DNA of 64,000 nt from Flavobacterium sp. HSC-32F16 (GCF_024171645.1 NZ_JALKAC010000001.1:124001-188000), one strand, 5' to 3'; shown: positions 5,818-16,456, counted from the stretch's first letter. Notes: generated from the sequence alone by a model not told the origin. Translations and numbers: made by a program.

Positions 5818-7731
5818 ATGAATACAATTGCTGAGCATATTGCTGATTTTTTAAAAGAATACCCGCCATTTGATAATTTAACCTTCCAGGAATTATCAGA
5901 TATTGCTACAAATATTCGTGTTATCAATTTAGAAAAACATGCAGTATTGTTTCAAAATAATGATCCGCTGCACGACAGTTTCTATGTTGTAGCATCTGGT
6001 GTTATTAATTTAACGACAATTGCTGATGCTGAGGAAACTATTATTAATAAATGCCACGAAGGCGATATTTTTGGCTTACGTCCGTTTTTTGCCAAAAATA
6101 ATTATATGATGACAGCAAAAGCACGTGAAGAAAGTATTATATATGCTATTCCAATTGCTGTTTTCAGACCTTTTGTTGCCAATAATTCTGATGTTTTAAA
6201 CTTTTTGCTTGAAAGTTTTGCAATAAATTCAAGACATACAAAAGATAATGCGCGTTCTAACAGCAAATTAGATCCTGATAATGTATTTATTGATCAACAG
6301 TCAGAAATACAATATATTCAGTCTCTTGCTTACAACAATTCACCTTTAACAACTGAATCTCATCATGTTGTAAAAGATGTTGCGATTTTAATGACAGAAT
6401 CGATGGTTGATAATATCGTAGTCTGCGAAAAAACTCATCCTATTGGTATTGTAACCCATTCTGATTTAGCTTCGAAAATAGCAACCGGCCGTTATCCAAT
6501 TACTGAAACGATTGATAAAATTATGTCTTCGCCTGTAGTTACCGTAATTGAGAATGTTTCTCTTGCCGAAGCTCAATTATTAATGCTGAAACATAATGTA
6601 TCGCACCTTTGTGTAACAAAAGACGGTACAAGTAAATCTGCTGTAAAAGGAATTATTTCTGAACACGATTTAGTTGTAGCTCAAGCTAGTAACCCGGGTG
6701 TTTTAATTAAAGAAATTAAACGCTCACAGTTACCAAAAGATCTAAAACAAATTCGTGATCGTTTGTCTGATTTGATTCAAAACTCAATCCAGAAAAATAT
6801 ACCAATTTCGCACGTTAGTAATATTGCCAGCGAAATTAATCTGGCTATAATTAAACGTGCTGTCGAATTGTCTATTTTAGATTTAGGCTCTCCTCCTGCC
6901 AGATTTGCTTGGTTAAGCATTGGAAGTCAAGGACGTAAAGAGCAGTTATTATTGACAGATCAGGATAGTATTTTGATTTTTGAAGATGTTGCTCCGGAGA
7001 AATATCGTGAAGTAAAAGATTATTTCTTAAGACTGGCAAAACGCACTACAGCTATCCTTGAAAAAGTGGGTTATGAATATTGTCCAAACGGACACATGGG
7101 AAGCAATATGTTATGGTGTAAATCATTGAGTGACTGGACAAAACAATACAACAGCTGGATGAATACTCCAGGTGAAAACAGTAATGATTTGAGCAGTATT
7201 TTCTTTGATTATGAAATAGTTATTGGTGAACCAAAAATCGAGGAAGTTATTGAAAATGTAGTATTTAAAAATGCTGTAAACAATACATTATTCTTTGATT
7301 TCTTAGGTAATGATGCGTTAAAAAGAAACTCCCCTTTAAGTTTCTTTAAAAAATTCATTGTTGAAGAAGAAGGTCCTCATAAAGGAAAATTTGACATTAA
7401 AACCCGTGCTTTAATGCCTTTAATTGACAGCGCACGTTTGTTGATTTTAAGCGCCAATATCAAAGGAATTAAAAATACATATTTAAGATTCAAGCAATTA
7501 GCTATCACAGATTCTAAAAACGCAGAAATATATTTAAGTTGTGCCGAAGCTTTTCTAACACTTTCAAAGTTTAGAACTATGGAAGGTTTTAAAAATGACG
7601 ATTCGGGGCAATATATCAATTTAAGAGAAATGTCTAAAACAGACAAAGAGAAGTTAAAAAATGCTTTAACCCCGATGAAAGACCTTGAGGAACTAATAAA
7701 GAGTAAATTTCAACTTACACAATTCTCATAA
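5818..7731 (+). CDS. cNMP-binding, CBS-pair and DUF294 nucleotidyltransferase-like protein, 637 aa
   Basis: Domain order: a cyclic-nucleotide-binding fold (about 1-135), a CBS pair (about 170-290) and a GlnD-like nucleotidyltransferase core (about 310-450). The core motif GSQGRKEQ begins at residue 369 and is followed by the acidic TDQD at 380-383. The DUF294 C-terminal helical domain follows (about 490-630). The family senses ligands and is thought to modify a partner protein by nucleotidylation. The next gene, a DnaQ-like protein, begins 2 bases later and acetyl-CoA synthetase follows convergently. The same trio is often found together, which suggests a role around acetate metabolism. No membrane segment is seen, so it is cytoplasmic. 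Confidence 0.9.
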   Translation: MNTIAEHIADFLKEYPPFDNLTFQELSDIATNIRVINLEKHAVLFQNNDPLHDSFYVVASGVINLTTIADAEETIINKCHEGDIFGLRPFFAKNNYMMTAKAREESIIYAIPIAVFRPFVANNSDVLNFLLESFAINSRHTKDNARSNSKLDPDNVFIDQQSEIQYIQSLAYNNSPLTTESHHVVKDVAILMTESMVDNIVVCEKTHPIGIVTHSDLASKIATGRYPITETIDKIMSSPVVTVIENVSLAEAQLLMLKHNVSHLCVTKDGTSKSAVKGIISEHDLVVAQASNPGVLIKEIKRSQLPKDLKQIRDRLSDLIQNSIQKNIPISHVSNIASEINLAIIKRAVELSILDLGSPPARFAWLSIGSQGRKEQLLLTDQDSILIFEDVAPEKYREVKDYFLRLAKRTTAILEKVGYEYCPNGHMGSNMLWCKSLSDWTKQYNSWMNTPGENSNDLSSIFFDYEIVIGEPKIEEVIENVVFKNAVNNTLFFDFLGNDALKRNSPLSFFKKFIVEEEGPHKGKFDIKTRALMPLIDSARLLILSANIKGIKNTYLRFKQLAITDSKNAEIYLSCAEAFLTLSKFRTMEGFKNDDSGQYINLREMSKTDKEKLKNALTPMKDLEELIKSKFQLTQFS

Positions 7732-7733
7732 AT

Positions 7734-8330
7734 ATGCTAGACTGGCTTAAAAACATCAACAAGGAATATCCGGAATTCTGGAAAGATTACTTGACAAAAT
7801 TAGAGGCAAAACCAAGCAAATTTGTGGTTTTGTCTACCGAAACTTCGGGCTTAAATCCTAACAAAGATGTTATTTTATCTTTGGGAGCTTTTTCGGTTAT
7901 TGATGACAGTGTTGTAATTAAAGAAAATTTTGAAGCTGTTTTACTCCAATATAAATTCTTAGAAGACAATGGACTTTCTAATGAGTTCATTATTGAAAGT
8001 AAAATGACAAAAATGCCAGAAGCTGAAGCTTTAGAGGCTTTTATTAATTTTCTGGGAAATGCTGTTCTGGTGGGCCATCATATCAATTTTGACATTGAGA
8101 TGTTAAATGCTGCCCTAGAAAGATTAGATTGCGGCCGATTAAAAAATGAAGCTTTGGACATTGATGTTATGTATCGAAAATTAACTGATATTAATGACAA
8201 ACAATTTTCTTTAAACGATTTATGCGAGATTTATAAAATTCCTAAAAGCGACAGAAACTCTTCTGCAGAAGATGCTTATAAAATTGGGCTTTTGTTCTTG
8301 AAACTGAAATCTCGATTAGGAATTAAATAG
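7734..8330 (+). CDS. DnaQ-like 3'-5' exonuclease family protein with degenerate motifs, 198 aa
   Basis: The fold signature is clear: FVVLSTETSGLNPNKD (about residues 30-45), LVGHHINFDIEML (about 112-124) and RNSSAEDAYKIG (about 175-186). In an active DEDDh enzyme the first motif reads DxETTG and the last HxAxxDA. Here the first Asp is replaced by Ser and the catalytic His position by Asn, so nuclease activity may be lost or altered. It is translationally linked to the CBS/DUF294 gene (2-base gap). Family membership is secure; activity is doubtful. Confidence 0.85.
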   Translation: MLDWLKNINKEYPEFWKDYLTKLEAKPSKFVVLSTETSGLNPNKDVILSLGAFSVIDDSVVIKENFEAVLLQYKFLEDNGLSNEFIIESKMTKMPEAEALEAFINFLGNAVLVGHHINFDIEMLNAALERLDCGRLKNEALDIDVMYRKLTDINDKQFSLNDLCEIYKIPKSDRNSSAEDAYKIGLLFLKLKSRLGIK

Positions 8331-8353
8331 AATTATAATTATTTACAAAGCAA

Positions 8354-8385
8354 AAAAAATGCCTCTTAATTAAGAGGCATTTTTT
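8354..8385. terminator. Bidirectional terminator between exonuclease-like gene and acs
   Basis: A perfect 16-bp-arm palindrome (8354-8369 and 8370-8385) with GCCTCTTAA in the stem has A-runs on its left and T-runs on its right. It serves the plus-strand pair ending at 8330 and acs ending at 8405 on the minus strand. Confidence 0.9.
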
Positions 8386-8404
8386 ATATTTATAAAATCG
8401 AGTA

Positions 8405-10312
8405 TTACACTCTTTCTTTCATAATTTGTTCTACAACTTCCGGATTCAATAATGTTGTTGTATCTCCAAAGTTAGAGAAATCTCCTTCTGCAATTTTACG
8501 CAAAATTCTACGCATAATTTTTCCTGAACGAGTTTTTGGTAAACCAGAAACGAATTGGATTTTATCTAATTTCGCTATTGGCCCAATGTGATCAGAAATA
8601 TATTGATTGATCTCTTTTGTTAAATTTTCTTTATTTCTAACTTCTCCAGTTTCTTTCAGAATAACAAAACCATATAATGCATTTCCTTTAATATCATGTG
8701 GGAAACCTACAATTGCAGATTCTGCAACGGCTTGATGTTCATTGATAGCATCTTCAATAGGAGCAGTTCCTAAATTATGACCAGAAACAATTACAACATC
8801 ATCTACTCTGCCCGTAATTCTGTAATATCCTACTTCATCACGTAACGCACCGTCTCCTGTAAAATATTTTCCAGGGAAAGCAGAAAAATAAGTTTCTTTA
8901 TAACGATCGTGATTACCCCATATTGTTCTTGCGATTCCTGGCCACGGGAATTTAATACATAAACTGCCCACAACTTGGTTTCCTTCGATTTCATTACGCT
9001 TTTCATCCATTAAAACAGGCTGAATTCCCGGTAATGGCAACGTTGCATAAGTTGGTTTTGTAGGGGTAACAAAAGCAATTGGCGAAATCATAATTCCTCC
9101 AGTTTCTGTCTGCCACCAAGTATCTACAACCGGACATCTTTTATCTCCTACGTGGTCATTAAACCAGTGCCAAGCCTCTTCGTTGATTGGCTCTCCAACA
9201 GACCCAATAACTTTAAGAGATTTTAGAGGATATTTTTGAATATAATCTAAACTTTCTTTTGCTAATGAACGAATTGCTGTAGGTGCTGTATAAAATTGTG
9301 TGATTTTATGTTTTTCAATAATATCCCAAAAACGGCTGAAATCCGGATAAGACGGTACTCCTTCAAAAATTACAGTTGTACCACCGTTTAATAATGGTCC
9401 GTATAATATATAAGAGTGACCTGTGATCCATCCAATATCAGCAGTACACCAAAAAATATCATTTTCTTCGTGGCTGAATACATTTTTGAATGTATAAGCT
9501 GTATAAACCATGTATCCGGCTGTGGTATGCACCATTCCTTTTGGTTTTCCTGTTGATCCTGAAGTATACAAAATAAATAAAGGATCTTCGGCATCCATAA
9601 TTTCAGCAACACTGTTATCAAGGGCTGCGTCTAATAAAGGCTGCAACCAAACATCACGGCCTTCTTTCATTGAAACTTCTGTTTTAGTTCTTTTTACAAC
9701 CAAAACTCTCGAAACAGATGGACAGGTATCTAAAGCTTCATCAACGATTGCTTTTAAATCAATTGTTTTGTTTCCTCTATAACCTCCATCAGATGTAATC
9801 ACCATTTTGCATTCACAGTCATTAATTCTGGCAGACACTGCTGAAGCAGAAAATCCGGCAAAAATTACAGAGTGAATCGCACCAATTCTGGCACAAGCCA
9901 AAACAGCAACAGCTAATTCAGGAATCATTGGCAAATAAATACAAACACGGTCTCCTTTACGAATTCCCTGCTCGCGCAAAACATTCGCCATTTTAGAAAC
10001 TCTTTCGTATAATTCGTTGTAAGTTATATGTAATTCACTTTCAGAAGGATCATTTGGCTCAAAAATAATAGCCGTTTTATCTCCTCTTTTGCTTAAGTGT
10101 CTATCGATGCAGTTTTTGGTAATGTTAACTTTTGCTTCGGTAAACCATTTTACTTCGGCATCAGCCATATTAAAATCAACAACTTTCTCCCACTGTTGAT
10201 ACCAAGTAAAATTTTCTTCAGCAATTTTTCCCCAAAATTTCCTCGGCTCTCGTATTGACTTATTGTAATGTTTAAAATATTGTTCTAAATTTTCAATTTT
10301 ATAATAACTCAT
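8405..10312 (-). CDS. acs: Acetyl-CoA synthetase, 635 aa
   Basis: Makes acetyl-CoA from acetate, ATP and CoA through acetyl-AMP. The adenylate-forming motifs are present: ILYTSGSTGKPKGMVHTTAG (phosphate loop), DTWWQTETGG, YFTGDGALRD, and the C-terminal SGLPKTRSGKIMRRILR with the lysine that is acetylated in this family. I chose the start at 10312 (MSYYKIENLEQYFKHYNK), which gives the usual family length. The 29 extra codons back to 10399 are AT-rich and unlike the family. The gene converges with the CBS/DUF294 and DnaQ-like pair across a shared terminator. Confidence 0.95.
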   Translation of the reverse strand: MSYYKIENLEQYFKHYNKSIREPRKFWGKIAEENFTWYQQWEKVVDFNMADAEVKWFTEAKVNITKNCIDRHLSKRGDKTAIIFEPNDPSESELHITYNELYERVSKMANVLREQGIRKGDRVCIYLPMIPELAVAVLACARIGAIHSVIFAGFSASAVSARINDCECKMVITSDGGYRGNKTIDLKAIVDEALDTCPSVSRVLVVKRTKTEVSMKEGRDVWLQPLLDAALDNSVAEIMDAEDPLFILYTSGSTGKPKGMVHTTAGYMVYTAYTFKNVFSHEENDIFWCTADIGWITGHSYILYGPLLNGGTTVIFEGVPSYPDFSRFWDIIEKHKITQFYTAPTAIRSLAKESLDYIQKYPLKSLKVIGSVGEPINEEAWHWFNDHVGDKRCPVVDTWWQTETGGIMISPIAFVTPTKPTYATLPLPGIQPVLMDEKRNEIEGNQVVGSLCIKFPWPGIARTIWGNHDRYKETYFSAFPGKYFTGDGALRDEVGYYRITGRVDDVVIVSGHNLGTAPIEDAINEHQAVAESAIVGFPHDIKGNALYGFVILKETGEVRNKENLTKEINQYISDHIGPIAKLDKIQFVSGLPKTRSGKIMRRILRKIAEGDFSNFGDTTTLLNPEVVEQIMKERV

Positions 10313-10472
10313 AGTTTTGTGGAATTTTTTTATAAATGTATTAAATATGCACGTATTCTTAAAATTATTTAATTCATAAATTTTGGCAAAAAAAAACATA
10401 TAATAAATAAAATATAAGCTTTTTTTAAAGTTATCCTAAAAAAACACATTTTAAAGGAAAATGTAAATCACA

Positions 10473-10507
10473 AAAAAGGCATGACAAACAAATTATCATA
10501 CCTTTTT
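10473..10507 (-). terminator. Probable terminator of the ilv operon
   Basis: Arms AAAAAGGCATGA (10473-10484) and TCATACCTTTTT (10496-10507) pair with one wobble and give a T-run in the minus direction. It is about 300 bases after ilvC, so the 3' untranslated region would be long; it could also act in the other direction. Confidence 0.5.
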
Positions 10508-10653
10508 ATTTAACAAATTTCAATAACAATTAATTTTGTAATTCTGTATTACAATACTTTACCTATTTCGAAAATAGCAGCATCTTTATTAATTATAAAT
10601 AGAAATTTCAACAAGTACATTTTCATAAAACATACCCCATTTTCGGGATCAGC

Positions 10654-10690
10654 TTCACTTAACTTTCTTATATAACAGAAGTTAAGTGAA
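10654..10690. repeat. 12-bp perfect hairpin downstream of ilvC
   Basis: TTCACTTAACTT (10654-10665) and AAGTTAAGTGAA (10679-10690) pair perfectly across a 13-base loop. There is no T-run on the minus strand after it. It may be an RNA-stabilising or processing structure, or an inserted small repeat. Confidence 0.6.
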
Positions 10691-10805
10691 TGCAATATGC
10701 ATCTATATCTATTAATAAGTGCTTACTAATTCAAAATATTAATTTAAAACATTGATACAGAGCAAATTCCACCTCATTCGGAATGTGTGGAAATTCCCAA
10801 ATTTA

Positions 10806-12275
10806 TTATACAATTTTTTTCATAGCCGTCATAGACTCTCTTAACCAAGCTCCTACTTCTTCAATAGGATGCTGACGAATTTCTTTATTAACTGCAATTA
10901 AAACATTATTATCTACTCCGTTTGAAGTTGAAAATGGTTTTCCAATAATATTTGTTTCTACTTTTTTCATGAATTCAGTCAACAATGGCTTACAAGCATG
11001 ATCAAATAGGTAACAACCATATTCTGCAGTATCAGAAATTACACGGTTCATTTCGAACAATTTCTTTCTTGCGATTGTGTTTGCAATTAATGGTAGTTCG
11101 TGTAAAGACTCATAATAAGCAGATTCTTCAATAATTCCTGCTTCGGTCATTGTTTCAAAAGCTAACTCAACACCAGCTTTTACCATAGCAATCATTAAAA
11201 CTCCGTTATCAAAATATTCCTGCTCAGAAATTGGAGCTTCTTGCGGAGCTGTTTTTTCGAAGTTAGTTTCTCCTGTTGCAGCTCTCCATTTCAATAAATT
11301 AACATCGTCATTAGCCCAGTCAATCATCATAGTTCTTGAGAATTCTCCAGAAATAATATCGTCCTGGTGTTTTTGGAATAACGGACGCATGATGTCTTTT
11401 AATTCTTCTGCTAATTCATAAGCTTCAATTTTTGCAGGATTTGACAAACGATCCATCATATTTGTGATACCACCATGTTTTAAAGCTTCAGTGATAGTTT
11501 CCCATCCGTATTGAATTAATTTTGAAGCATATGCTTTATCAATTCCTTTTTCAACCATTTTATCAAAACATAAAATAGATCCTGTTTGAAGCAATCCGCA
11601 AAGAATTGTCTGCTCACCCATTAAATCTGATTTTACTTCAGCTACGAAAGATGATCTTAAAACTCCTGCTTTATGTCCTCCAGTTGCTACAGCGTAAGCT
11701 TTTGCCTGATCTAAACCAAATCCGTTTGGATCATTTTCAGGGTGAACTGCAATAAGTGTTGGTACACCAAAACCTCTTTTATATTCTTCACGAACCTCAG
11801 ATCCCGGACATTTAGGCGCACACATGATAACTGTGATATCTTCACGAATCTGCATTCCTTCTTCAACAATATTAAAACCGTGAGAATAAGCCAAAGTCGA
11901 TCCTTGTTTCATTAATGGCATAATTGCAGTAACAACAGATGTATGTTGTTTATCCGGAGTAAGATTACAAACTAAATCAGCAGTTGGAATTAATTCTTCA
12001 TAAGTACCTACTTTAAATCCATTTTCAGTTGCATTTTTATATGAAGCTCTCTTTTCAGCAATTGCATCTGCACGCAATGCATAAGAAATATCTAAACCTG
12101 AATCTCTCATGTTTAAACCTTGATTCAAACCTTGTGCACCACATCCAACAATAACAACTTTTTTTCCTGCTAATGCTGCAATTCCGTCTGCAAATTCTGA
12201 CTGCTCCATAAATTCGCAAACTCCAAGTTGCTCTAATTGTAATCTAAGTGGTAATGTGTTGAAATAATTTGCCAT
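10806..12275 (-). CDS. ilvC: Ketol-acid reductoisomerase, long class II form, 489 aa
   Basis: Second common step of Ile/Val synthesis: isomerisation and NADPH-dependent reduction of acetolactate or acetohydroxybutyrate. The nucleotide-binding loop [16 protein letters not shown] is at about residues 38-53. The length near 490 residues and the long helical C-terminal half mark the E. coli-like class II enzyme rather than the 330-residue class I form. It is the last gene of ilvD-ilvB-ilvN-ilvC, 74 bases after ilvN, and ends before a hairpin-rich gap. Confidence 0.96.
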   Translation of the reverse strand: MANYFNTLPLRLQLEQLGVCEFMEQSEFADGIAALAGKKVVIVGCGAQGLNQGLNMRDSGLDISYALRADAIAEKRASYKNATENGFKVGTYEELIPTADLVCNLTPDKQHTSVVTAIMPLMKQGSTLAYSHGFNIVEEGMQIREDITVIMCAPKCPGSEVREEYKRGFGVPTLIAVHPENDPNGFGLDQAKAYAVATGGHKAGVLRSSFVAEVKSDLMGEQTILCGLLQTGSILCFDKMVEKGIDKAYASKLIQYGWETITEALKHGGITNMMDRLSNPAKIEAYELAEELKDIMRPLFQKHQDDIISGEFSRTMMIDWANDDVNLLKWRAATGETNFEKTAPQEAPISEQEYFDNGVLMIAMVKAGVELAFETMTEAGIIEESAYYESLHELPLIANTIARKKLFEMNRVISDTAEYGCYLFDHACKPLLTEFMKKVETNIIGKPFSTSNGVDNNVLIAVNKEIRQHPIEEVGAWLRESMTAMKKIV

Positions 12276-12349
12276 TTTGTTTTAAAATATTTAATGAAAT
12301 GAAATTTAATAATTGATTATTTTAATTACGGTTAAACCGTTTTTGAATG

Positions 12350-12871
12350 TTATTTGAATGTTTCTAATAATGTTGAAATCTCCATTTTTTGCTTAGAAAC
12401 CGATATTCTTCCAGAACGCACAAACTGCATAATGCCGTAAGGTTTGAATTTTGCGTATAATTCTTCAATTTCAGAACGTCTTCCCGATTTTGAAATCACA
12501 AAGAAATCGCGAGAAACTGTTACAATTGTAGACTGGCTTTCTTTGATGATATTCTGAATTTGTTTTTCATCAAACAATAAACTTGAAGCAATTTTAAACA
12601 ATGCATTTTCAAGAAAAATAGTTTCTTCATCTGTATGGTAAAATGCTTTTATAACTTCAATTTGTTTTTCGATTTGACCCACAATATTCTGAACCCATTT
12701 TTCAGTTGTATTTACTACAATAATAAATCTTGAAACATTTTCTATTTCTGATTCTGAAACATTTAGACTTAATATATTAATGTGACGCTTTAAGAATATT
12801 CCAGATATTCTATTTAATAAACCCACGTTATTTTCTGAGTATACCGATATGGTAAATGTTTTATCTTCCAT
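12350..12871 (-). CDS. ilvN: Acetolactate synthase small (regulatory) subunit, 173 aa
   Basis: An ACT domain opens the protein (TISVYSENNVGLLNRISGIF), which in the family binds valine and confers feedback control on the catalytic IlvB subunit. A second regulatory domain follows with DFFVISKSGRRSEIEELY. I chose the start at 12871 because the protein then begins directly before the ACT strand; an upstream ATG at 12898 would add nine basic residues. It lies 91 bases after ilvB across a spacer with an inverted repeat. Confidence 0.9.
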   Translation of the reverse strand: MEDKTFTISVYSENNVGLLNRISGIFLKRHINILSLNVSESEIENVSRFIIVVNTTEKWVQNIVGQIEKQIEVIKAFYHTDEETIFLENALFKIASSLLFDEKQIQNIIKESQSTIVTVSRDFFVISKSGRRSEIEELYAKFKPYGIMQFVRSGRISVSKQKMEISTLLETFK

Positions 12872-12905
12872 TTTTGTTTTTAGTTTTATTTGTTTCAAGT
12901 TTCAT

Positions 12906-12954
12906 GTTTCAGGTTCTGTTGAGAACGTGAAACTTAAAACTTCAAACCTGAAAC
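12906..12954. repeat. Inverted repeat in the ilvB-ilvN spacer
   Basis: GTTTCAGGTT (12906-12915) and AACCTGAAAC (12945-12954) pair perfectly, and GTTTCA-like words recur around them. There is no T-run after it on the minus strand, so the operon is probably not terminated here. This type of GTTTCA repeat is a frequent filler of flavobacterial intergenic DNA. Confidence 0.65.
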
Positions 12955-12962
12955 TTTTTTTC

Positions 12963-14657
12963 CTAGCTTAATCTAATTTCTGACACACACGCTCCTGTTG
13001 GAATCATTGGGAAAACATTGTTTTCTTTTTCCACCATGACTTCTAAGAAATAAGAATCCTTTGAAGCCAGCATTTCTGCTACAGCAGCATCAAGATCTTC
13101 GCGCTGTGATACTTTTTTAGATTTAATATGATATCCTTCGGCAATGGCAACAAAATTTGGATTAATCATTTTTGTTGATGCATATCTATTATCAAAAAAC
13201 AATTCCTGCCATTGACGTACCATTCCTAGAAACTCATTATTTAAGATAACAATCTTAACCGGAACCTGAGTTTGGAAAATTGTGCCTAATTCCTGAATGG
13301 TCATCTGGAAACCTCCATCACCAATAATTGCTACAACTTCGCGATCTGGTCTTCCCATTTTGGCTCCAATTGCAGCCGGAAGCGCAAATCCCATTGTACC
13401 TAAACCACCGGAAGTAATATTACTTTTTGTTGAATTAAATTTAGCATATCGGCAGGCAAACATTTGATGCTGACCAACATCTGAAACGATAATAGCATCA
13501 CCTTTTGAGTGTTTGTTGATCATTTCGATAGTTTCTCCCATCGAAAGTCCCGCTGTTGCTGGATTCAATTCATCTTTAATTACTGTATCATATTCTATTT
13601 TAGCCAATTCTTTAAACTCATTGTGCCATAAATCATGCGATTTTGCATCAAGCAGCGGTAGTAATGCCGCTAAAGATTCTTTAACATCACCTAAAACAGC
13701 AACTTCTGTTTTAACATTTTTGTCAATTTCGGCAGGATCAATTTCAAAGTGAATTACTTTGGCCTGTTTTGCATAAGTTTTCAAATTACCCGTTACACGA
13801 TCGTCAAAACGCATTCCTAAAGCAATTAAAACATCACATTCGTTCGTTAGTAAGTTTGGCGCATAATTTCCGTGCATACCCAACATACCTACATTTAAAG
13901 GATGATCTGTTGGTAAAGCCGAAAGTCCTAAAATGGTCCAAGCTGCCGGAATTCCTGATTTTTCAATCATTGCTTTAAATTCGGCTTCAGCCTGACCTAA
14001 AATAATTCCCTGACCAAAAACAATAAAAGGTTTTTTAGCGCTATTGATTAAAGCAGCGGCTTCGGCAACTTTGTCCTGTTTTAATTTTGGAACGGGATTA
14101 TAGCTTCTGATTGCGGTACATTTTTCATAACTAAAATCAAACTCATCAAACTGGGCGTTTTTAGTTATATCAATTAATACAGGCCCTGGACGACCAGAAC
14201 GAGCAATATAAAATGCTTTTGCAATAATTTCAGGAATTTGAGAAGCCTCTGTTACCTGAAAATTCCATTTTGTAACCGGAGTCGAAATTCCGATAATATC
14301 TGTTTCCTGAAACGCATCAGATCCTAATAAATGTCTTCCAACTTGTCCGGTGATACAAACCATTGGAGTTGAATCGATTTGAGCATCGGCAATTCCTGTT
14401 ACCAGGTTTGTAGCTCCAGGTCCAGAAGTCGCTATTGCAACTCCTACTTTTCCCGTTGCTCTCGCATATCCCTGCGCAGCATGTGTTGCACCTTGTTCGT
14501 GACGTACTAATACGTGGTGTAACTGATCCTGAAATTTATATAATTCGTCGTAAACCGGCATTATAGCTCCTCCCGGATAACCATAAACTAAGTCTACTCC
14601 TTCTTCTAATAAGCATCTGATAACAGCTTCAGCGCCTGAAATTCTAATTGTTCCCAT
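12963..14657 (-). CDS. ilvB: Acetolactate synthase large (catalytic) subunit, 564 aa
   Basis: Thiamine-diphosphate enzyme that starts Val, Leu and Ile synthesis from pyruvate. The N-terminal domain shows YGYPGGAIMPVYDEL and the catalytic glutamate in RHEQGATHAAQGYARA. The C-terminal TPP/metal motif is GDGGFQMTIQELGTI. Length matches the family. It follows ilvD after 62 bases and needs the IlvN subunit encoded next for full activity and valine control. Confidence 0.96.
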   Translation of the reverse strand: MGTIRISGAEAVIRCLLEEGVDLVYGYPGGAIMPVYDELYKFQDQLHHVLVRHEQGATHAAQGYARATGKVGVAIATSGPGATNLVTGIADAQIDSTPMVCITGQVGRHLLGSDAFQETDIIGISTPVTKWNFQVTEASQIPEIIAKAFYIARSGRPGPVLIDITKNAQFDEFDFSYEKCTAIRSYNPVPKLKQDKVAEAAALINSAKKPFIVFGQGIILGQAEAEFKAMIEKSGIPAAWTILGLSALPTDHPLNVGMLGMHGNYAPNLLTNECDVLIALGMRFDDRVTGNLKTYAKQAKVIHFEIDPAEIDKNVKTEVAVLGDVKESLAALLPLLDAKSHDLWHNEFKELAKIEYDTVIKDELNPATAGLSMGETIEMINKHSKGDAIIVSDVGQHQMFACRYAKFNSTKSNITSGGLGTMGFALPAAIGAKMGRPDREVVAIIGDGGFQMTIQELGTIFQTQVPVKIVILNNEFLGMVRQWQELFFDNRYASTKMINPNFVAIAEGYHIKSKKVSQREDLDAAVAEMLASKDSYFLEVMVEKENNVFPMIPTGACVSEIRLS

Positions 14658-14719
14658 TTGGTAATTTTATTGTTTAGAATTTGAAATATTTATAATTTTC
14701 AAATTCCTATTTTTGTCGA

Positions 14720-16393
14720 TTAATTATCGGTAACACAGCCTGTTGAAGCACTAGAAACCGATCTGGCATATTTAAGTAAAACTCCTCTGTCAACTTTTAG
14801 CGCTGGTTGTACCCAAGCCGCTTTACGAGCTGCATATTCTTCGTCAGATATCTTAAGGTCGATTGTATTTTTCACAGCGTCGATGGCAATTATATCTCCA
14901 TCTTTTACCAGTGCAATACCACCACCATCATATGCTTCTGGTGTTACGTGGCCTACCACGAATCCGTGTGAACCTCCGGAGAATCTACCGTCTGTAATTA
15001 GTGCACAGCTGCTTCCTAATCCGGCTCCAATAATTGCAGAAGTAGGTTTTAGCATTTCAGGCATTCCCGGACCACCTTTTGGTCCACAACCTCTAATGAC
15101 GACTACATTACCCGGTTTAATTTTTCCGGCCTGTAAACCTGGAATTACTTCAAATTCACCTTCAAATACAACAGCTGGTCCTTCAAAATATTCTCCTTCT
15201 TTACCGCTGATTTTTGCTACAGCGCCTTCGGAAGCAAGATTTCCGTACAAAACCTGAATATTTCCTGTTGCTTTTAAAGCTTTTTGTATTTCATGAATTA
15301 CTTCTTGTCCGTCTTGTAAATCTGGAGTCGAAGCTAAATTTTCTGCTACTGTTTTTCCTGTTACAGTTAAACAATCACCATGAATAAGTCCTACTTTCAA
15401 TAAGTATTTCATTACTCCGGGAATACCTCCTACTTCATGAATATCTTCCATCATGTATTTACCACTTGGTTTCATATCTGCTAACACTGGTGTTCTGTCA
15501 TTAATAGCCTGAAAATCATCAAGAGTAATTGTTATACCAACAGAATGTGCCATTGCGATTAAGTGCATAACTGCATTTGTAGATCCTCCCAAAACTGCTA
15601 CAATTGTAATAGCATTTTCGAAAGCTTTGCGAGTCATGATATCTCTTGGCTTAATATCTTTTTCTAATAAAACTTTAATAGCAGCTCCGGCAGCAACACA
15701 TTCATCTCTTTTTTCCTGACTCAAGGCAGGATTTGAAGAACTGTAAGGCATACTCATACCTAATGCTTCAATTGCAGAAGACATAGTATTTGCTGTATAC
15801 ATACCACCACAGGCACCAGCTCCTGGGCAGGCATTTTGAATAACTCCTTTAAAATCTTCAGGAGTAATTTCGCCTTTTACTTTTTTTCCTAACGCTTCAA
15901 AAGCTGAAACAATATTTAGAGATTCACCTTTCCATTTTCCTGAGTGAATAGAACCTCCGTAAACCATCATTGACGGGCGGTTTAATCTTCCCATTGCGAT
16001 TAGGGCTCCAGGCATATTTTTGTCACAGCCAGGAATTGCTATGATACTATCGTACCATTGTGCTCCTGCAACTGTTTCTATAGAATCTGCAATTACATCA
16101 CGAGAAACCAATGAATAACGCATTCCTTCTGTACCGTTAGAAATACCGTCACTTACACCAATAGTATTAAAAATAAGTCCGACCAGACCAGCATCCCAAA
16201 CACCTTTTTTAACATCTTTTGCTAAATCATTTAAGTGCATGTTGCAAGTATTTCCATCATAACCCATGCTGACAATACCCACTTGTGCTTTCTTCAAATC
16301 TTCTTCAGTTAAACCAATACCGTACAACATCGCTTGTGCCGCTGGCTGTGTTTGATCTTGAGTGATGGTTTTGCTGTACTTATTTAATTCCAT
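14720..16393 (-). CDS. ilvD: Dihydroxy-acid dehydratase, 557 aa
   Basis: Iron-sulfur dehydratase, the third common step of Ile/Val synthesis. Signature segments are [20 protein letters not shown] and [17 protein letters not shown], whose cysteines bind the cluster, and [19 protein letters not shown] in the C-terminal half. It is the first structural gene behind the Ile/Val leader peptide and attenuator at 16426-16554, so its expression should drop when Ile and Val are plentiful. Confidence 0.96.
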   Translation of the reverse strand: MELNKYSKTITQDQTQPAAQAMLYGIGLTEEDLKKAQVGIVSMGYDGNTCNMHLNDLAKDVKKGVWDAGLVGLIFNTIGVSDGISNGTEGMRYSLVSRDVIADSIETVAGAQWYDSIIAIPGCDKNMPGALIAMGRLNRPSMMVYGGSIHSGKWKGESLNIVSAFEALGKKVKGEITPEDFKGVIQNACPGAGACGGMYTANTMSSAIEALGMSMPYSSSNPALSQEKRDECVAAGAAIKVLLEKDIKPRDIMTRKAFENAITIVAVLGGSTNAVMHLIAMAHSVGITITLDDFQAINDRTPVLADMKPSGKYMMEDIHEVGGIPGVMKYLLKVGLIHGDCLTVTGKTVAENLASTPDLQDGQEVIHEIQKALKATGNIQVLYGNLASEGAVAKISGKEGEYFEGPAVVFEGEFEVIPGLQAGKIKPGNVVVIRGCGPKGGPGMPEMLKPTSAIIGAGLGSSCALITDGRFSGGSHGFVVGHVTPEAYDGGGIALVKDGDIIAIDAVKNTIDLKISDEEYAARKAAWVQPALKVDRGVLLKYARSVSSASTGCVTDN

Positions 16394-16425
16394 TATTGTA
16401 TTATTTTTTTATTTTAGTTTTATTC

Positions 16426-16456
16426 AAAAAAAAACCTTCCAGTATTTGGAAGGTTT
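16426..16456 (-). terminator. Attenuator terminator ahead of ilvD
   Basis: On the minus strand a 10-bp stem AAACCTTCCA / TGGAAGGTTT (16447-16456 and 16432-16441) with a 5-base loop is followed by nine T residues. It lies 23 bases after the leader-peptide stop and 33 bases before ilvD. The 3' end of the leader frame (16480-16491) can pair with 16448-16460 (about 11 pairs with two small bulges), giving a competing antiterminator. Confidence 0.85.

Larger units (their letters stand above)
10313..10805. other. Gene-free region between acs and ilvC with several hairpins
   Basis: No credible reading frame. It contains hairpins at 10473-10507 (terminator-like), 10654-10690 (12-bp perfect arms) and 10767-10792 (TTCCAC/GTGGAA outer stem, just after ilvC). 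It should contain the acs promoter and a long 3' tail of the ilv transcript. A processed small RNA from that tail is possible but unproven. Confidence 0.5.

Noticed and set aside
10313..10399. N-terminal extension of acetyl-CoA synthetase
   Set aside because: The 29 extra residues are AT-biased and unlike the family; the ATG at 10312 gives the standard start.
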